DNA from: Blastocatellia bacterium
GTDB lineage: Bacteria; Acidobacteriota; Blastocatellia; Chloracidobacteriales; Chloracidobacteriaceae
Assembly: GCA_019695185.1 (NCBI GenBank)
Contig: JAIBAN010000025.1
Location: 18,030 to 82,029, forward strand
DNA length: 64,000 bases
Direction: 5' to 3'
Below, piece after piece: positions 8,821-15,941 of the stretch. The translations under genes and the position numbers were made by a program. The notes under the pieces are model-generated. The model was given only the letters and a program-made list of their open reading frames with translations. It was not told where the DNA came from and did not search any database. Every line of letters starts with the position of its first letter. The first letter of the stretch is position 1.

Positions 8821-9591
8821 TCAATTGTTTCCGGCTGCCTGATTCAGACTTTCCACCTTGGATCGCAATGCCTTGAGTTCAATCGTGTTTTTGGACCACA
8901 CCCAGGCCACCACCTTGTCGGTCGGGTAAGAGCCGTCCTGATTATATTGGGTCGCTTTCAAATCCGGATAGACGTTCAGAATTGCCTGCATTTCAGGTGT
9001 GCTTTCCCGTATGGACCGGCGCTGGTCAACTCCAATCCGCATGGCCCAGATAGGGGAAACCATTTCATAACTGCCCACGATCTTCCGCATGGTGGCAAAC
9101 AATGGCTGGTATTCCGTCTGGTCGGCATAGCGCGAGACAAAAAAATCAATCGTGACCTTCGCCTCCGTGACTTTCTGTTGATACTCCTTGAATGTGATGC
9201 CGCCCTGGTCGTTATCTACCGCTGTGGCCAACCGGGTGAGCGAGTTAAAGGCCAGGGTTGTGTCATTGACAAACCGCTCGTCAATTTTCGGTTTGGGCTG
9301 TTCGCCAATCTGAAATGCCGCCACCGAATCAAACGGAATCGAGATTTTTTCCCCTCCCCCGTTTTCATAGACCAGTTTTTGCATGTCAATACTGACAAAT
9401 TTTCCCTCAATCTGGTCACCAGTGACGCGGGTAATCAGAATTGGTTTTCCGACCGTGGCAGAAGCCGGTTCAGCCGTTTTGGGCGGACGTTTGGGTTTTT
9501 TGTGCTGACCGGCCTCAACCACAAGGGTTGCATTCCCGCCCCACACGGCCAAAACCAAAGTCGGAATCAAAAGAAAACGAAGGCGTCGCAT
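8821..9591 (-). CDS. Secreted protein with Sm-like beta domain
   Basis: 256 residues with a clear signal peptide (RRLRFLLIPTLVLAVWGG). A short basic segment (HKKPKRPPK) follows, then an Sm-like small beta-barrel stretch around residues 48-95 (RVTGDQIEGKFVSIDMQKLVY, then GEKISIPFDSVAAFQIG). The rest is a helical domain without recognisable motif. The ribosome-binding site AAGGAG lies 6 nt from the ATG, inside the end of the SCP2 gene, so the two genes form an operon with a 3-nt gap. A similar short beta domain opens the lectin-like protein at 14357. Function unknown. Confidence 0.7.
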   Translation of the reverse strand: MRRLRFLLIPTLVLAVWGGNATLVVEAGQHKKPKRPPKTAEPASATVGKPILITRVTGDQIEGKFVSIDMQKLVYENGGGEKISIPFDSVAAFQIGEQPKPKIDERFVNDTTLAFNSLTRLATAVDNDQGGITFKEYQQKVTEAKVTIDFFVSRYADQTEYQPLFATMRKIVGSYEMVSPIWAMRIGVDQRRSIRESTPEMQAILNVYPDLKATQYNQDGSYPTDKVVAWVWSKNTIELKALRSKVESLNQAAGNN

Positions 9592-9594
9592 GAA

Positions 9595-9909
9595 CTACTC
9601 CTTAAACGCAGCGGTAAAGGTTTTGAGCCCGTAAGGGTCATTTGATTTGATTCGACCGCTCATAAAGTCACCCATACCGGGCGAATGCTCACCGTTCCAG
9701 ATTTTCACAAACAACTCCGGCGAGGTTTTCAGAACACAATCCGCCTCGTCAATAGTCTTTCCTTTTTCAACTTTACATTCTTTGGGACTGATGGAAACGG
9801 TCCATTTTTCGTCACCCAACGAAAAATAAAAAGTCTTGGCTTCCTTAACGGCTTTGGGATTAAACGATGCTTTCAACCCGGAAAAAATCTCTGCGACTGT
9901 TTTGGCCAT
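9595..9909 (-). CDS. SCP2 sterol-binding domain protein
   Basis: A stand-alone SCP-2 domain of 104 residues. The signs are the amphipathic start KTVAEIFSGLKASF, the strand FYFSLGDEKWTVSISPKECKVEKG, DCVLKTSPELFVKIWNGE and the C-terminal GRIKSNDPYGLKTF. Members form a hydrophobic cavity that binds lipids; the bacterial role is mostly unknown. The start is supported by GAGGAG 9 nt upstream. It leads a two-gene operon with the secreted protein downstream. Confidence 0.9.
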   Translation of the reverse strand: MAKTVAEIFSGLKASFNPKAVKEAKTFYFSLGDEKWTVSISPKECKVEKGKTIDEADCVLKTSPELFVKIWNGEHSPGMGDFMSGRIKSNDPYGLKTFTAAFKE

Positions 9910-9943
9910 GATGAGTTCTCCTCAAGGGGAATGGGTTCAGAAT

Positions 9944-10018
9944 GGTGAGTGGTGAGTGTTGAATCGTAAATGAATCAGTAGGGGCTGGTAAATAGCGAAA
10001 AATGAGTGGTTCGCTATT
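9944..10018. repeat. Degenerate GGTGAGT heptamers and a 9-bp hairpin
   Basis: Between moaA and the SCP2 gene there are short GGTGAGT-like heptamers (about 9944-9968) related to the TTGTGAA-type repeats at 47063. A perfect 9-bp hairpin follows (AATAGCGAA 9991-9999 with TTCGCTATT 10010-10018, 10-nt loop). There is no U-run on either side, so it is not a standard intrinsic terminator. Confidence 0.5.
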
Positions 10019-10049
10019 GCTTTGCCAGATGTCCAAACGCGGATGAGAA

Positions 10050-11093
10050 TTAGCCGCCGATGCACGACATGGTGCGTTCCGGGGCAATAAAGTCCCGTGC
10101 GTTGATACGGTGTCCGGGTTCTTTCCGGAAAACAGCGGACTGAATGATGGTAATCAACTCATCTACGGTTGCACCGGCGCGCAACGGTTCGCGCAAGTCA
10201 TACTCATGGAGTGAAAAGAGGCAGGTACGCAGCTTGCCATCCGATGTCAGGCGAATTCGGCTGCAGGCTCCGCAAAAAGGTTCTGTCACCGGTGCGATGA
10301 TTCCAATTTCACCTGACACCCCGTCGGAAAAACGAAAACGCCGAGCGGTTTCACTGAGGTCTTTCCCTGCCACTGGAAGCAATGGAAATCGGGCCTGAAT
10401 CCGGTCATAAACCTCACGGCCCGGCACGACCCGGTCACGGCTCCAGGCACCGGGGCCGTCAAGCGGCATGTACTCAATAAACCGGACATGCAATCCCCAC
10501 AACCGGGCAAATTCGGCGAAATCTTCGATTTCATGGTCGTTGACGCCTCGAATCAAGACACAATTGACCTTGACTGGGGTCAGTCCTGCTTTTTGAGCCA
10601 CATCAATGGATTCGATCACCCGAGGCAGGGCATTGATTTTGGTCAGGTTATGGAATCCTTGAGGATTCAGGGAATCAAGGCTGATGGTCACTCGTCGGAG
10701 TCCTGCCCGCACCAAGTCCGGTGTATGTTCTTTCAAATAATAGCCATTGGTGGTGAGTGCCAAATCCTGAACGTCGGGCAGCCCGGCCAAGTTTTCAATC
10801 AGGTTGACCACTCCACGTCGTAACAGGGCCTCTCCGCCTGTAATGCGCAGCTTGGTGATTCCCAGCCCGACAAAAATTTTGGTCAGTTGAAAAATTTCTT
10901 CAAAGGTCAGCAACTCGGATTTGGGTTTCCAGGCAAGACCTTCAATCGGCATACAATAACTGCACCGAAAGTTACAGCGGTCCGTGACTGAAATGCGCAA
11001 ATCGTGGATGACCCGCCCGTGGCTGTCCTGTAGCGCTCCAAAAACGGAGGTTGATTCGGATTGGGTTGGCGAAGACAGCACAGGCAACGACAT
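10050..11093 (-). CDS. moaA: GTP 3',8-cyclase (molybdenum cofactor biosynthesis)
   Basis: Radical-SAM enzyme that, with MoaC, converts GTP to cyclic pyranopterin monophosphate. The start ATG at 11093 gives 347 residues; the longer frame to 11201 only translates a repeat array. The N-terminal 4Fe-4S/SAM motif CNFRCSYC is followed by ITGGEALLRRG. The second cluster motif is visible as CGACSRIRL with TCLF after it, and the protein ends in the conserved Gly-Gly. No other moa gene is nearby. No Shine-Dalgarno is visible, as the start codon abuts a TTTTGAG/CTCAAAA array. It lies downstream of ribA; both enzymes use GTP. Confidence 0.95.
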   Translation of the reverse strand: MSLPVLSSPTQSESTSVFGALQDSHGRVIHDLRISVTDRCNFRCSYCMPIEGLAWKPKSELLTFEEIFQLTKIFVGLGITKLRITGGEALLRRGVVNLIENLAGLPDVQDLALTTNGYYLKEHTPDLVRAGLRRVTISLDSLNPQGFHNLTKINALPRVIESIDVAQKAGLTPVKVNCVLIRGVNDHEIEDFAEFARLWGLHVRFIEYMPLDGPGAWSRDRVVPGREVYDRIQARFPLLPVAGKDLSETARRFRFSDGVSGEIGIIAPVTEPFCGACSRIRLTSDGKLRTCLFSLHEYDLREPLRAGATVDELITIIQSAVFRKEPGHRINARDFIAPERTMSCIGG

Positions 11094-11095
11094 GG

Positions 11096-11219
11096 GAGTT
11101 TTGAGTTTTGAGTTTTGAGTTTTGAGTTTGTCCCAACCTGATTTCTGAACAGTTGAGCCAAGGGGTGGTGAGGTCATTTCAACTCGGAACTCGGAACCCA
11201 AAACTCAGAACTCAAAACT
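11096..11219. repeat. Inverted heptamer cassette, TTTTGAG family
   Basis: About five copies of TTTTGAG at 11096-11130 and a more degenerate complementary array (AACTCAAAA-like) at 11181-11219. Together they fill the whole gap from the ribA stop (11226) to the moaA start (11093). On the minus-strand message the second arm ends just before the moaA ATG. Confidence 0.88.
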
Positions 11220-11225
11220 TCAGAT

Positions 11226-11852
11226 TCAGACAATACTCAACAAATGGCCCATTTTCTCCTTCTTGGTGCGGAGATAATTGACCGCTGGTTCATAGGGTTT
11301 GGATTCAATCGGAACCCGTTCAATAATGTGGAATCCAGCTTCACGCAAAGCCGAAAGTTTTTCCGGATTGTTTGACATCAGGCGAATTTGGTTCAACCCC
11401 AGGTCCTGAAGGATTTCCGCGCATTGGGTATAGTCGCGCGAATCAACTTCCAGTCCCAGCCGCAGGTTGGCTTCGATGGTGTCAGCCCCTTGGTCTTGCA
11501 GGGCATAGGCTCGGATTTTATTTAGAATTCCAATCCCGCGCCCCTCCTGATGTTGATAAATAATCGCGCCATGCCCTTCGTGGGCCACCATTTCCATGGC
11601 GCGGGACAACTGCCGGCCACAATCACATTTGATGGAATGAAAGACATCACCGGTTAAGCATTGTGAGTGAATCCGAACCAGACTGGGGCGGTCCGGGCGC
11701 AGTTCGCCTTTGACCAGGGCCACAAATTCCTCATCACTGGTCAGGCTACGATACCCAATAATACGAAACACACCCATTTCCGTTGGTAAATTGGCTTCGG
11801 CAACACGCTCAACCGTTGCGTGTATGGCTCCATCTTGAATCGGTTGGATCAT
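11226..11852 (-). CDS. ribA: GTP cyclohydrolase II
   Basis: First committed step of riboflavin synthesis, GTP to 2,5-diamino-6-ribosylamino-pyrimidinone phosphate. The 208-residue product from the ATG at 11852 matches the usual length of about 200. The ATG has a GGGAG site upstream; the frame is open further up to 12008 but without family similarity. Zinc ligands are visible in [14 protein letters not shown], and the GTP-binding segment HQEGRGIG and the RLMSNNPEK motif are intact. It is the monofunctional form (no RibB fusion). No other rib gene is in the window. Confidence 0.95.
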   Translation of the reverse strand: MIQPIQDGAIHATVERVAEANLPTEMGVFRIIGYRSLTSDEEFVALVKGELRPDRPSLVRIHSQCLTGDVFHSIKCDCGRQLSRAMEMVAHEGHGAIIYQHQEGRGIGILNKIRAYALQDQGADTIEANLRLGLEVDSRDYTQCAEILQDLGLNQIRLMSNNPEKLSALREAGFHIIERVPIESKPYEPAVNYLRTKKEKMGHLLSIV

Positions 11853-12025
11853 TTTTGGTAACTCCCGAAAACACTGTTCATCCGTCTTAGGCCGGAAAAA
11901 ATTCTGAAAAACTGCTAAGGGGGATGGTCCATTGGCAATAGTACGGTTCATCCAGGCGGATGGCAAGATAAGCCCGCCGGGATTTCCCCGGCACCGTTCC
12001 GCCGTCATGCACGCAACCCGGTACC

Positions 12026-12829
12026 TCAGGGACTGTCAACCAGCTTTCGATTTGTCCGCGCGTAAGAGAGGGCTTGAAGGAATTGGGTAACTGATGGAAA
12101 GAATTGAGTGCCAGCCATCCGCAACCGGTTTCTTTGAGATTTTGTACTCCGTTGATTCATTTCCTCCTCAGTTTCGGGAGAAGCCGTCATTTTCATATGC
12201 GGCTTCTCCTTCTTTTTTGGCTTTTTGCCGAAACCTGACCGACGGGCTGCAACTGCCTGCCAAACCGCTTTTTCACGGGTTTCGGCCAGAATTTCCTTTC
12301 GTCGCTGATAATCAGCACACATCCGTTCGACTGATGCAACAATCGGGTCGTGCCAGTTATGCAGTTTGATGCCAATCTTGCAATTGCTGTGGGCGGCTTC
12401 AAGCAGACCGTACCCGCCATCATATTCAATGGCGAAAAGCAGCACGTTGTCGCCGGGTTTTAAGCCATTCAATCCGCCCACCCGGAGCCGGTCAAAGGGC
12501 TGCGGGTTGGGGTAATTGCGGGTTGGCAGGTGCCGGAAAATTCGTTTCACCCGAAGGGTTCCAACCATGACAAGCTGATTGGGCAACGATGCAACCGATT
12601 CCCGGTGAAGCGTTTCGACGGTTCCAGCCACAACCAGATACCAATCCATGTCAGGGATTGCTTGTGGCGGAGCCCAGTACATCCAGCCCAGGTACATTTC
12701 AATCGCAGGTTTTGCCTGCGGGACAGCTTCAAAGGCGGGCAATTCCAGCCCCGGCAGCAGGATTGCCTGACAAAGGAAGAAAAAAAGAGCACGGGCAAAA
12801 GCACCTGAAAAAACTGAACTGCCTTGCAT
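12026..12829 (-). CDS. Uncharacterised secreted protein
   Basis: The ATG at 12829, preceded by GGGGA, opens into a hydrophobic signal segment ([19 protein letters not shown]). About 267 residues. The mature region has a beta-rich stretch ([40 protein letters not shown]) that could be a small OB-like barrel with a C-terminal lysine/arginine-rich tail ([12 protein letters not shown]). I do not recognise a family. It is divergent from the peptidase gene at 12906 and upstream of ribA. Confidence 0.6.
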   Translation of the reverse strand: MQGSSVFSGAFARALFFFLCQAILLPGLELPAFEAVPQAKPAIEMYLGWMYWAPPQAIPDMDWYLVVAGTVETLHRESVASLPNQLVMVGTLRVKRIFRHLPTRNYPNPQPFDRLRVGGLNGLKPGDNVLLFAIEYDGGYGLLEAAHSNCKIGIKLHNWHDPIVASVERMCADYQRRKEILAETREKAVWQAVAARRSGFGKKPKKKEKPHMKMTASPETEEEMNQRSTKSQRNRLRMAGTQFFPSVTQFLQALSYARTNRKLVDSP

Positions 12830-12866
12830 AAGTGTCCCCACATCGCAAACTATTGGCTCTGGTTCC

Positions 12867-12905
12867 AACTCAAAACTCAAAACTCAAAACTCAAAACTCA
12901 AAACT
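12867..12905. repeat. Single heptamer array, CTCAAAA family
   Basis: Five to six tandem AACTCAA units run directly into the start codon at 12906, with no base left over. Only the second-arm type is present; no partner array was seen in the 12830-12866 gap. Confidence 0.88.
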
Positions 12906-13481
12906 ATGTCCACCATTGTTGTTGTGCGAAAAGGAAAATCCGCTTGTATTGCCGCTGACACCTTGACGACGCTCGGCAGCTTGAAGTTGAGCCGGGCCTA
13001 CACGAAAGGGCAGGAGAAAATCATCAAAGTTGACCAGACGTTCATTGGGTTGGCAGGCAGTGCCGCCCATAAACTGGTGTTGGAAAGTTATTTTTCCAAT
13101 CCGGACGTTCCTCGTGACTTTAGCAGCCGGCTGGAGGTCTTTGAAACCTGGCGGGCACTGCATGCAGCCCTCAAAAATGATTATTTTCTGAATCCGAAAG
13201 AAGACGATGACGACCCCTATGAAAGCACGCACATGATGGCACTGGTGGCCAATGCACATGGTATTTTTTCCGTCTATGGTTTGCGCGAAGTGGATGACCT
13301 GACCCGGTTTTGGGCAATTGGTTCAGGCCGTGAGTATGCGCTTGGAGCCATGCAGGCAGTCTATGACCATGTTGACAGTGCTGAAGCCATAGCCCGGATT
13401 GGTGTTCAGGCGGCGGCTGATTTTGATGATGCAACGGCGCTGCCGCTTGTCTGTCGGACCATTGAGTTGAAAGAGGTTTAG
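12906..13481 (+). CDS. HslV/BPH-like Ntn-hydrolase peptidase
   Basis: 191 residues of the proteasome-fold Ntn-hydrolase family, closest in pattern to the betaproteobacterial proteasome homologue (BPH) rather than true HslV. The N-terminal strand STIVVVRKGK is followed by CIAADTLTTLG with the conserved Asp, IGLAGSAAH, the BPH-typical YFLNPKEDDDDPYES, and FWAIGSGREYALGAM. BPH-type proteins form self-compartmentalising rings and are expected to use an N-terminal Thr. Here the residue after Met is Ser and Thr is third. No hslU is adjacent. The start codon follows a heptamer array with no Shine-Dalgarno. Confidence 0.8.
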   Translation: MSTIVVVRKGKSACIAADTLTTLGSLKLSRAYTKGQEKIIKVDQTFIGLAGSAAHKLVLESYFSNPDVPRDFSSRLEVFETWRALHAALKNDYFLNPKEDDDDPYESTHMMALVANAHGIFSVYGLREVDDLTRFWAIGSGREYALGAMQAVYDHVDSAEAIARIGVQAAADFDDATALPLVCRTIELKEV

Positions 13482-13611
13482 GTACGTGCAATTCCATTGG
13501 GACTTCGCCATTCTTGATAAAGATCGAATCGTTCCGTTTCTGTGAGGCTGGAAAACAGGACTTGGCCGGCACGGTGAAGAGGAAATGGCAAATCACCCAG
13601 GGCAATTGCAC

Positions 13612-14097
13612 TTACTTTTTCGCTTCCTTGGCGGCATTGATGGCTTCAACCAAGTCTTCAAATTCAAGGTGAACTGCATCCAGTGCTTTCAGAACGTCTT
13701 CGTCGTTGCCGGTTTGTTTGGCTGCCTTGACCAGGTCATCCACTGAGGCGTCGAGGAACCCAACCAGTTCCGTGACATTCTTCTTATGGTCTTCGTTCAT
13801 TTTGGGTAACGGGGCTTTGACCACCCGTTTCTTGGCCTTGGCCAGTTCTGCCGCCCCTCGCCGAATGCGGCCTGCATCCTTTTGAGGGAGTGCTTCATGG
13901 ACCAAAGGATGCAGAACATCATGAAAGGCGGCCAGTTCAACGGTCGGAAATTTTGATTCCTCAGCTTGTTTATGCTGGGGCAGAGGACGGGCCGTGACTT
14001 CAATGGTCATAAAAAACAGGCTCAAGGCAATCCCCACACAGGTTGCCCAGGCAAATGGGCGCGAAACAGCAGGAAACCAACGCAATTGAAGGGTCAT
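13612..14097 (-). CDS. Secreted helical protein, cytochrome c'-like layout without haem motif
   Basis: 161 residues: a signal peptide (FAWATCVGIALSLFFMTIEVTA), then three to four amphipathic helices. The spacing (FHDVLHPLVHEALPQKDAGRIRRGA, then LVGFLDASVDDLVKAAKQTGNDEDV) recalls periplasmic four-helix proteins such as cytochrome c'/c556, but there is no CxxCH. It could be a cofactor-free relative. AGGA lies 6 nt before the ATG. It is convergent with the Ntn peptidase and divergent from the lectin-domain gene. Confidence 0.65.
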   Translation of the reverse strand: MTLQLRWFPAVSRPFAWATCVGIALSLFFMTIEVTARPLPQHKQAEESKFPTVELAAFHDVLHPLVHEALPQKDAGRIRRGAAELAKAKKRVVKAPLPKMNEDHKKNVTELVGFLDASVDDLVKAAKQTGNDEDVLKALDAVHLEFEDLVEAINAAKEAKK

Positions 14098-14356
14098 GTT
14101 TTTTCCTCACCAGCAGGTTACAGATTTTGATTTCCAGGCTGAGGTTCGATTCCGGCAACCTGGAATTTGGTTTCTGCAACGGTTGAAATTTAATGGAATT
14201 AAAATTAGTCTGGCGACTCACAAAAAGGCAACCGCCGTCGGTTGTCACCCAGCCGTAAACGACGGACAAACGGTCAATTCAACTACGCCCCAGATTCCTC
14301 CGGAGGATGTCTGCCTTGTACCTGTCAGAAGCGGGTGCAGGGTTTCAAGAAATCTT

Positions 14357-15169
14357 ATGCACAACAATCGGCTTCTTCGATTTTCACGCCTTTATTCACT
14401 GCTGTTTGCGGTTGTCTTCCTCGGTCTGTTTTCGCTGACGGTTTCAGCCGATGTCATCCGGTTAAAGAACGGCCAGACGATCACGGGAAAAATCGTCAGT
14501 TATAGCGACCGGAAATTCACCATTATTTACGAACGTTCCTCGCCTGACACCAAGGCTATCATTGCCCTGGATGATATTGACAGCGTTGAGTTTGACGGTC
14601 GCCCGCTGCCCACCTCCGGGTACAGCAGTACCTATGGGGGCACTGCTCCGTCCGGCGGACGGACGGAAACCACTCCGCCTCCGGTAACGACCAGCGAACC
14701 GCCGCCTTCCACGCATTCCGAACCGGTGACGCCCCCAACCACCACTCCGGACCGCGAACCGGCTCCGACTTCAACTCCAACAACAACGGAACCACCGCCG
14801 AGCAGTAGCGCAGTCCGGATTTTTAATGTCAGTGTGGTAGCGAAAGACGACTGGACTTCAACCAAAATTGAAATCCAAAAAGGGGACAAGGTGTCCATTT
14901 CAGCAAATGGAACCGTACGCTTGAGCGGGCGACTGGAGGCAACTCCGGAAGGAATCGAAGTGGATGACCGGAACAAGCTGATTCAGGACCGCCCCACCGG
15001 AGCACTGATTGCCGTTATCGGAGATGATAACGACGAGTTCATTTTCATTGGAAAAGCCCGCGAATTCACGGCTCTTCGCAGCGGAAAATTGTATTTAAGC
15101 GTCAATGAGGGTGATTTGTCGGATAACAGTGGAAGTTTTACCGCCCGCATTCAAATCGAGAAAAGATAG
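14357..15169 (+). CDS. Secreted protein with Sm-like domain, Pro/Thr linker and LecA-like lectin domain
   Basis: The ATG at 14357 is followed by a signal peptide (SLLFAVVFLGLFSLTVSA). The mature protein begins with a small beta domain (DVIRLKNGQTITGKIVSYSDRK), continues with a linker of about 60 residues rich in Pro and Thr, and ends with a domain resembling the PA-I galactophilic lectin (LecA) fold. Signs of the latter are FNVSVVAKDDWTSTKIEIQKG, LIAVIGDDNDEFIFIGK and the terminal NEGDLSDNSGSFTARIQI. The LecA calcium/sugar site lies in this last motif, but binding is not proven. Likely periplasmic or outer-surface. 270 residues. Confidence 0.75.
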   Translation: MHNNRLLRFSRLYSLLFAVVFLGLFSLTVSADVIRLKNGQTITGKIVSYSDRKFTIIYERSSPDTKAIIALDDIDSVEFDGRPLPTSGYSSTYGGTAPSGGRTETTPPPVTTSEPPPSTHSEPVTPPTTTPDREPAPTSTPTTTEPPPSSSAVRIFNVSVVAKDDWTSTKIEIQKGDKVSISANGTVRLSGRLEATPEGIEVDDRNKLIQDRPTGALIAVIGDDNDEFIFIGKAREFTALRSGKLYLSVNEGDLSDNSGSFTARIQIEKR

Positions 15170-15176
15170 CTTTTTA

Positions 15177-15233
15177 AGGACTGAGGCAGAAAACAGGAAT
15201 TTCGGTAAAACTCAGTCCTCAGTCCTCAGTCCT
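15177..15233. repeat. Short inverted cassette, GGACTGA family
   Basis: A single AAGGACTGAG unit at 15177-15186 and three TCAGTCC units at 15212-15233 can form a hairpin between two converging genes (stops at 15169 and 15237). It may act as a bidirectional terminator. Confidence 0.75.
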
Positions 15234-15236
15234 TGC

Positions 15237-15785
15237 CTAAAAGCCTTCCAGCATGGTTGACACTACGCTCCGGGCAAAGTCGCGGGCAATCCGGTCCACT
15301 GCCGGGTCTTCTTCATTGAAAAAAGAGCGCGGGTCTTCCGAAAGCTGATATTCGCCCCGGAACTGGAGTTTTCGGTCGTCAAATAAAATCCGGTTGGCCG
15401 TCTGGTCACGAAGTGTAATAGCCGTGGTAACTGTGATTTCAAAGACCCTGGTCCGGCCTTGATTGTCCACTAGCACATTGCGAAACCCAAAATTCCGTAA
15501 GCTTCCCGAAATCAATGCGTCTGCATGAACTGTATCGGTCGTGAGGGTGATGGGAAGCCCGCGCCGTAAAATCTCTTCCGCCAGGGCTTGGGTGAAACGT
15601 TGTTCAACCCGGTACCGCAGACTTTCATTGCGCAATGTCTGGACTGCCACGGTACGAATGTTTTTAGGAAATGACCCACCAAACCCGGCACGCTGGTACC
15701 CGCATGGGCCTGCCCCCAGGGTGAAACAGGCAAGCATTCCCCCTGCCAGACATAACCCCAATTTTCTGAAATAGTTGTGCTTCAT
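15237..15785 (-). CDS. lptE: LPS-assembly lipoprotein LptE
   Basis: LptE (RlpB) plugs the LptD barrel that inserts lipopolysaccharide into the outer membrane. The 182-residue product starts at the ATG at 15785, with a signal peptide and the family's lipid-anchor region CGYQRAG (compare CGY in other LptE proteins); the cleavage context GPC is not a perfect lipobox. Further matches are IRTVAVQTLRNESLRYRVEQRFTQ and a beta-strand-rich middle. It supports a diderm envelope. lptD is not adjacent. Confidence 0.75.
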   Translation of the reverse strand: MKHNYFRKLGLCLAGGMLACFTLGAGPCGYQRAGFGGSFPKNIRTVAVQTLRNESLRYRVEQRFTQALAEEILRRGLPITLTTDTVHADALISGSLRNFGFRNVLVDNQGRTRVFEITVTTAITLRDQTANRILFDDRKLQFRGEYQLSEDPRSFFNEEDPAVDRIARDFARSVVSTMLEGF

Positions 15786-15941
15786 ACAATGCAATCGGTT
15801 GCCAAACAAACGACCTTTGCGCCGGGTCTGTTGAAATGGGTTAAAACCGAGGGCTGAGAACCGGATTGTCTCACCATTTCCTATTGGCATGGTTTGCAAG
15901 TCCGGTACTCAGCCCTTGGGTGGAAGTCCTTGGCTGATCTG

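Noticed and set aside
8746..9645. 299-codon plus-strand ORF
   Set aside because: Antisense to the secreted Sm-like protein, which has a signal peptide, a strong ribosome-binding site and an operon partner.
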